Assembly: GCA_021738565.1 (NCBI GenBank)
Contig: JAIPBT010000007.1
Location: 1 to 64,000, forward strand
Length of the DNA stretch: 64,000 nt
Origin: Bacteroidales bacterium
GTDB lineage: Bacteria; Bacteroidota; Bacteroidia; Bacteroidales; GCA-2748055
Reading direction: 5' to 3'
Numbering within the stretch: position 1 is the first letter of the stretch; every line of letters begins with the position of its first letter. A program made the translations under genes and the position numbers. The notes beneath the pieces are model-generated. The model saw only the letters and a list, made by a program, of their open reading frames with translations, was not told the DNA's origin and did not search any database. Shown here piece after piece: positions 61,365 to 64,000 of the stretch.

Positions 61365-62195
61365 ATGAAGCGATGTGCAGGAATAGTGATTTTCATGCTG
61401 ATGATCAGCGGCTGCCTGGAAACAGAAGATCCTGAGGTTCATTTCCTGCGGGAGATCATGTATGATGAATTCAAAGACTATATTGCCATACTGGACAATC
61501 CTGAAAATACCGATTTTCAACTGAATGTTGTTGATATACGTGAAAAGACCGATTACCTCTCGGGGCATATCAGGAACTCAGTAAATATTGAAACAAACCT
61601 GGTCATTGATACAGCCGGTTACGTGGTCAACCAGGCACGGGCACTTACAGAAAGATTTGACAAACAAACACCGATACTGTTTTATTCTCATCAAGACGAT
61701 ACCATTGTATATACCATGGCAAAACTGGCACAGCTATTGGAATTCAAGCAAGTATATTTTTATGAAGGGGGCATTGAGGAGTGGCAGAACATACATGGTA
61801 ATTATTTGAATATTTTATACACGGCATTCAAAGCATGGCATCAAAACCATTTTCCATTCGAAAACAGAGCAGAAGTGCTGATCGATATACACCCTTCAAC
61901 ATGGTACCATGGAATTGAGGTGCTCGAAGGACATATTCCCGGCGCCCTGAATCTTCCTGTTGATTCACTGGTGGAATTTACAGGGGAGGAATGGTCCCTT
62001 ATCAATGGTGGAAAATTTTTGACGGATTCCCTGTCTTACCGTTCAGCAAGAATGATCATTTATGATACCGGGGAAACTGCCGAACAAGCTGAATATTTTT
62101 TAAAAGCAGTTCAAACGCTTGGATATACACATTTGTTCCTTTTCAGTAACGGATATGATGAATGGATCAGCAACGGGAACCAGCTCGACATTTAG
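61365..62195 (+). CDS. Lipoprotein with two rhodanese-like domains lacking catalytic Cys
   Basis: About 276 residues from the ATG at 61365. The signal peptide has a lipobox (MLMISGC), so it is lipid-anchored. Two rhodanese folds: the first (about 35-140) with DIREKTDYLSGHIRNSVNIE and FYEGGIEEW, the second (about 165-270) with DIHPSTWYHGI and GHIPGALNLPVDS. The active-site loops read LFYSHQDDTIVY and IIYDTGETAEQA; neither has the normal Cys (Ser and Asp there). It is thus probably non-catalytic, perhaps a binding or regulatory module at the envelope. Confidence 0.85.
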   Translation: MKRCAGIVIFMLMISGCLETEDPEVHFLREIMYDEFKDYIAILDNPENTDFQLNVVDIREKTDYLSGHIRNSVNIETNLVIDTAGYVVNQARALTERFDKQTPILFYSHQDDTIVYTMAKLAQLLEFKQVYFYEGGIEEWQNIHGNYLNILYTAFKAWHQNHFPFENRAEVLIDIHPSTWYHGIEVLEGHIPGALNLPVDSLVEFTGEEWSLINGGKFLTDSLSYRSARMIIYDTGETAEQAEYFLKAVQTLGYTHLFLFSNGYDEWISNGNQLDI

Positions 62196-62287
62196 TTCAA
62201 TGTTTCCCCGCCATTCTGTATACACTTACAGCAGAATCCTTACTTTGAGTCCTATAACGGAATGCAAAATACACTTTTCAGAACCAG

Positions 62288-62863
62288 TTAATGAATATCC
62301 AGTTTATATTTATCAAGCAGTCCCGGCAACCCCTCCATGCTTACCTTCATTCCCTGGATTTGATTCATTTCGGGGTCAATAATGAAATTTTCAGCTGAAC
62401 GCAAATCAGCATGTTCAAGTATTGTATTTTCAAAAATAGCCCCGTAAAGTTCAGTGTTTTTAAATATCACATTGCTAATATCTGTTTTTGTAAAATCTGC
62501 TTCCTTTAGGTTCGAATCTGAAAATACAGTTCCGCCAATCTTAAGATTATAAAATGAAGATATCTGCAGCATGCAATTTTCGAACCGGAAGGAAAGCAAT
62601 GCGGGGTTACAATCAGAAAATTGCAATCCGGTCATTTTGCATTGCCTGAATTCAGTGTCCCTGAAAGTAGTACCCGCTAAGATTGCCATACTCAAGTTGC
62701 AACCTTCAAAAACGCAGTTGTTAAATACAAATCCACTTAACTCAACCTCACTGAAATCACAGGAACTGAAAAGACAATTCTCATACAGACCCTTAACGGG
62801 TAACTCGGAATGAAAATTTACAGAATCATATGTTTTCGAATCAAATATCTGATCAATTGCCAT
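62288..62863 (-). CDS. Pentapeptide-repeat protein
   Basis: 191 residues. Five-residue repeats with the A/C-[DN]-[LF]-x-x pattern run through much of the protein (ENCLFSSCDFSEVELSGFVF, SNLKEADFTKTDISNVIFKN, ILEHADLRSAE), forming a right-handed beta-helix. Some pentapeptide proteins mimic DNA and bind gyrase (Qnr, McbG); others are structural. This one lacks a Qnr-like loop that I can recognise. It is the last gene of a likely operon with the two genes upstream. Confidence 0.85.
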   Translation of the reverse strand: MAIDQIFDSKTYDSVNFHSELPVKGLYENCLFSSCDFSEVELSGFVFNNCVFEGCNLSMAILAGTTFRDTEFRQCKMTGLQFSDCNPALLSFRFENCMLQISSFYNLKIGGTVFSDSNLKEADFTKTDISNVIFKNTELYGAIFENTILEHADLRSAENFIIDPEMNQIQGMKVSMEGLPGLLDKYKLDIH

Positions 62864-62872
62864 GGGTTGTAA

Positions 62873-63010
62873 TTAATTGTCTCTTTTTTCGAAGGTCTCC
62901 TTCTTTTTGATCTTTATCCTTCTGAAAACCAAAAAAATCACGGCGATTACCGCTGCAAGGAAAAGCAGTATTTCAATTCCAATCAGCCATTTTGCAATAA
63001 TCTCACCCAT
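62873..63010 (-). CDS. 45-residue single-pass membrane protein
   Basis: A small gene: ATG at 63010, one base after the stop of the YbjQ-type gene (TAA-A-ATG), and TAA at 62873-62875. Reading: MGEIIAKWLIGIEILLFLAA then VIAVIFLVFRRIKIKK and KETFEKRDN, i.e. a hydrophobic helix followed by a positive cytoplasmic tail, fitting a single N-out segment. Its position directly between YbjQ-like and pentapeptide genes supports it being real. I do not know its function. Confidence 0.75.
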   Translation of the reverse strand: MGEIIAKWLIGIEILLFLAAVIAVIFLVFRRIKIKKKETFEKRDN

Positions 63011-63011
63011 T

Positions 63012-63326
63012 TTACTTTAGTTTAACTGCTGTTCCGTAGGCAAGGATTTCAGCAGCCCCCTGGGTAACCATGGAAGTCGTAAGGCGTATATTGATAACCG
63101 CATCCGCTTCCATTTTTATTGCATCTTCCTCAAGGCGCTGCAAGGCCTGTTCCCTGGACTGAGCCTGTAGTTTGGTATACTCTTCAATTTCGCCGCCCAC
63201 TATATTCTTCAGACCGGCAAATATATCACGGCCAATATTCCTGGCACGCACTGTACTTCCACGGGCAATGCCCAGAATTTCAGTTATTTCCCTTCCGGGA
63301 ATGGTCTCTGTGTTTGTAAATATCAT
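63012..63326 (-). CDS. YbjQ family (UPF0145/DUF74) protein
   Basis: 104 residues. Conserved start IFTNTETIPGREITEILGIA, then RGSTVRARNIGRDIFAGLKNIVGGEIEEYTKL, SREQALQRLEEDA and EADAVINIR: this is the YbjQ/DUF74 pattern that forms a homopentamer; some members are called heavy-metal-binding domain proteins, but the function is unclear. It is the first gene of the run with the 45-residue membrane protein and pentapeptide protein. ATG at 63326. Confidence 0.92.
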   Translation of the reverse strand: MIFTNTETIPGREITEILGIARGSTVRARNIGRDIFAGLKNIVGGEIEEYTKLQAQSREQALQRLEEDAIKMEADAVINIRLTTSMVTQGAAEILAYGTAVKLK

Positions 63327-63760
63327 TTTTAATGAATATTAAGTTTACCATATAAATTTAAACTATTTAACAATATGTATGATACATCTCCTTTTATTTT
63401 CAAGAACAATGAATATGATGCGCTTCTACGCAAAGCAACAACACCCAATCGTTGAATTCTATCGTACCGTCTCACTGTCTCACCGTCTCTCACTGTCTCA
63501 CTGTCTCACCGTCTCACTGTCTCACCGTCTCACTGTCTCACCGTCTCACTGTCTCACTGTCTCACCGTCTCACCGCCTCACTGTCTCACCGTCTCACTGT
63601 CTCACCGTCTCACCGTCTCACCGCCTCACTGTCTCACTGTCTCACTGTCTCACTGTCTCACCGCCTCACTGTCTCGCTGCTTCTCAAGGATCCCAAAGAG
63701 CTGTATAATAAAATATATATTTATATAGTGAGTTAAATATATATTTCTTGCAGGGTCGAC
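63327..63760. other. Intergenic region dominated by an 8-bp tandem array
   Basis: 434 bases with no supported gene. Frames across the array give Ser/Leu/His-rich peptides of period 8 that come purely from the repeat. The AT-rich tail (about 63708-63750) has no clear promoter. Confidence 0.6.
63465..63674. repeat. 8-bp tandem array, 26 units of CACYGYCT
   Basis: Twenty-six units of CACTGTCT, CACCGTCT and CACCGCCT (first unit TACCGTCT), with one CT insertion at 63489-63490. Same family as the 15-unit array at 46264-46383. CACTGTCT and CACCGTCT often alternate, suggesting higher-order expansion. Confidence 0.92.
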
Positions 63761-64000
63761 TTATTCTTTGGTCATTTTAATGAAATCATAGATCCCTTCC
63801 GTTGCCTTTTTATTGATAAAAGTAACGTTCATGTTCCTTATCCCTTCCGGTTCCCCGGGATCGATCACATAAACAGGAGTTTCCTGCCTGGCATAAGAAA
63901 TAAGTCCGGCAGCAGGATACACGTTCAGTGAGGTACCGATGACAAGGAGAATATCTGCTTGCTGCACCATGGGAATGGCCTGTTCCATTGCAGGAACCGG
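63761..64000 (-). CDS. Sir2-family NAD-dependent deacylase, C-terminal part
   Basis: The gene continues past the right edge; only the last 79 codons are seen. PVPAMEQAIPMVQQADILLV followed by IGTSLNVYPAAGLISYA is the sirtuin C-terminal signature (G-T-S-L-x-V-x-P-A, the NAD-binding loop), and YVIDPGEPEG follows. The N-terminal part with the catalytic His and zinc ribbon is outside the window. It is probably a CobB-type protein deacetylase or desuccinylase. Confidence 0.88.
   Translation of the reverse strand, partial: PVPAMEQAIPMVQQADILLVIGTSLNVYPAAGLISYARQETPVYVIDPGEPEGIRNMNVTFINKKATEGIYDFIKMTKE

Noticed and set aside
63379-63736. Overlapping open frames giving Ser/Leu/His-rich repeat proteins
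   Set aside because: They come from the 8-bp tandem array, which is open in several frames at once; there is no ribosome site or protein family.

Overview
The window looks like a chromosomal piece of a polysaccharide-degrading member of the Bacteroidota, probably Bacteroidales or a related order. The evidence: type IX secretion (T9SS) C-terminal sorting domains on several secreted glycosidases; promoter boxes of the Bacteroidota form TAnnTTTG, two of them with a second box 20 bases upstream; few Shine-Dalgarno sequences; and families concentrated in this phylum (Reg_prop/Y_Y_Y sensor kinases, DUF4861, DUF4199, ORF6N, AbiEii with DUF6922, fasciclin lipoproteins). No rRNA, CRISPR array, intact IS element or SusC/SusD pair was found.

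Layout. 0.4-2 kb: a DUF4395 membrane protein and a family-2 glycosyltransferase broken by one in-frame TGA. 2-10.4 kb: a secreted GH30 enzyme, then a complete RND efflux operon (adaptor, pump, TolC). 10.5-13.9 kb: two multi-pass lipid-linked-sugar glycosyltransferases. 13.9-15.3 kb: an aromatic-amino-acid-type PLP decarboxylase. 15.4-26.7 kb, minus strand: a carbohydrate cluster without SusCD (Omp85-like barrel, DUF4861, an unassigned toroid-like protein, GH105, a GH43 multi-module enzyme, and a separate GH51-like T9SS enzyme). Together these fit breakdown of arabinose- and uronate-containing plant polymers (pectin or arabinoxylan). 27-30.3 kb: two convergent fasciclin lipoproteins.

30.7-40.8 kb is an accessory, defence-type region: an AbiEii toxin and its antitoxin, an orphan Reg_prop histidine kinase, an AbrB-like regulator with a striking triple TACGTA operator, an ORF6N protein, the C-terminal remnant of a tyrosine recombinase, and a 1240-residue type IIG restriction-modification enzyme. 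It ends next to a tRNA-Phe gene.

41.6-48.7 kb: an M16 peptidase, an O-methyltransferase, a CarH-type (B12-binding, Wx9EH) MerR regulator followed by an ECF sigma factor with a well-formed promoter, a YjeF-N epimerase and malic enzyme MaeB. 48.9-49.4 kb: tRNA-Leu and tRNA-Gly. 49.4-64 kb: a GH5 cellulase-like T9SS enzyme, MutS, a dicarboxylate symporter, a methyltransferase, DUF4199, an SDR/flavin reductase/RlmN run, ComF, an outer-membrane barrel, a degenerate rhodanese lipoprotein, a pentapeptide-repeat/45-residue membrane protein/YbjQ operon, and the C-terminus of a sirtuin running off the right edge.

Two intergenic arrays of an 8-bp unit (CACYGYCT) at 46.3 and 63.5 kb, and related pyrimidine-rich insertions in the hairpins downstream of two tRNAs, are the most unusual non-coding structures. 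The most interesting regulatory unit is the CarH-like regulator and sigma-factor pair with repeated TTTGTTAAACA sites. All family assignments were made by reading motifs; no database search was run.
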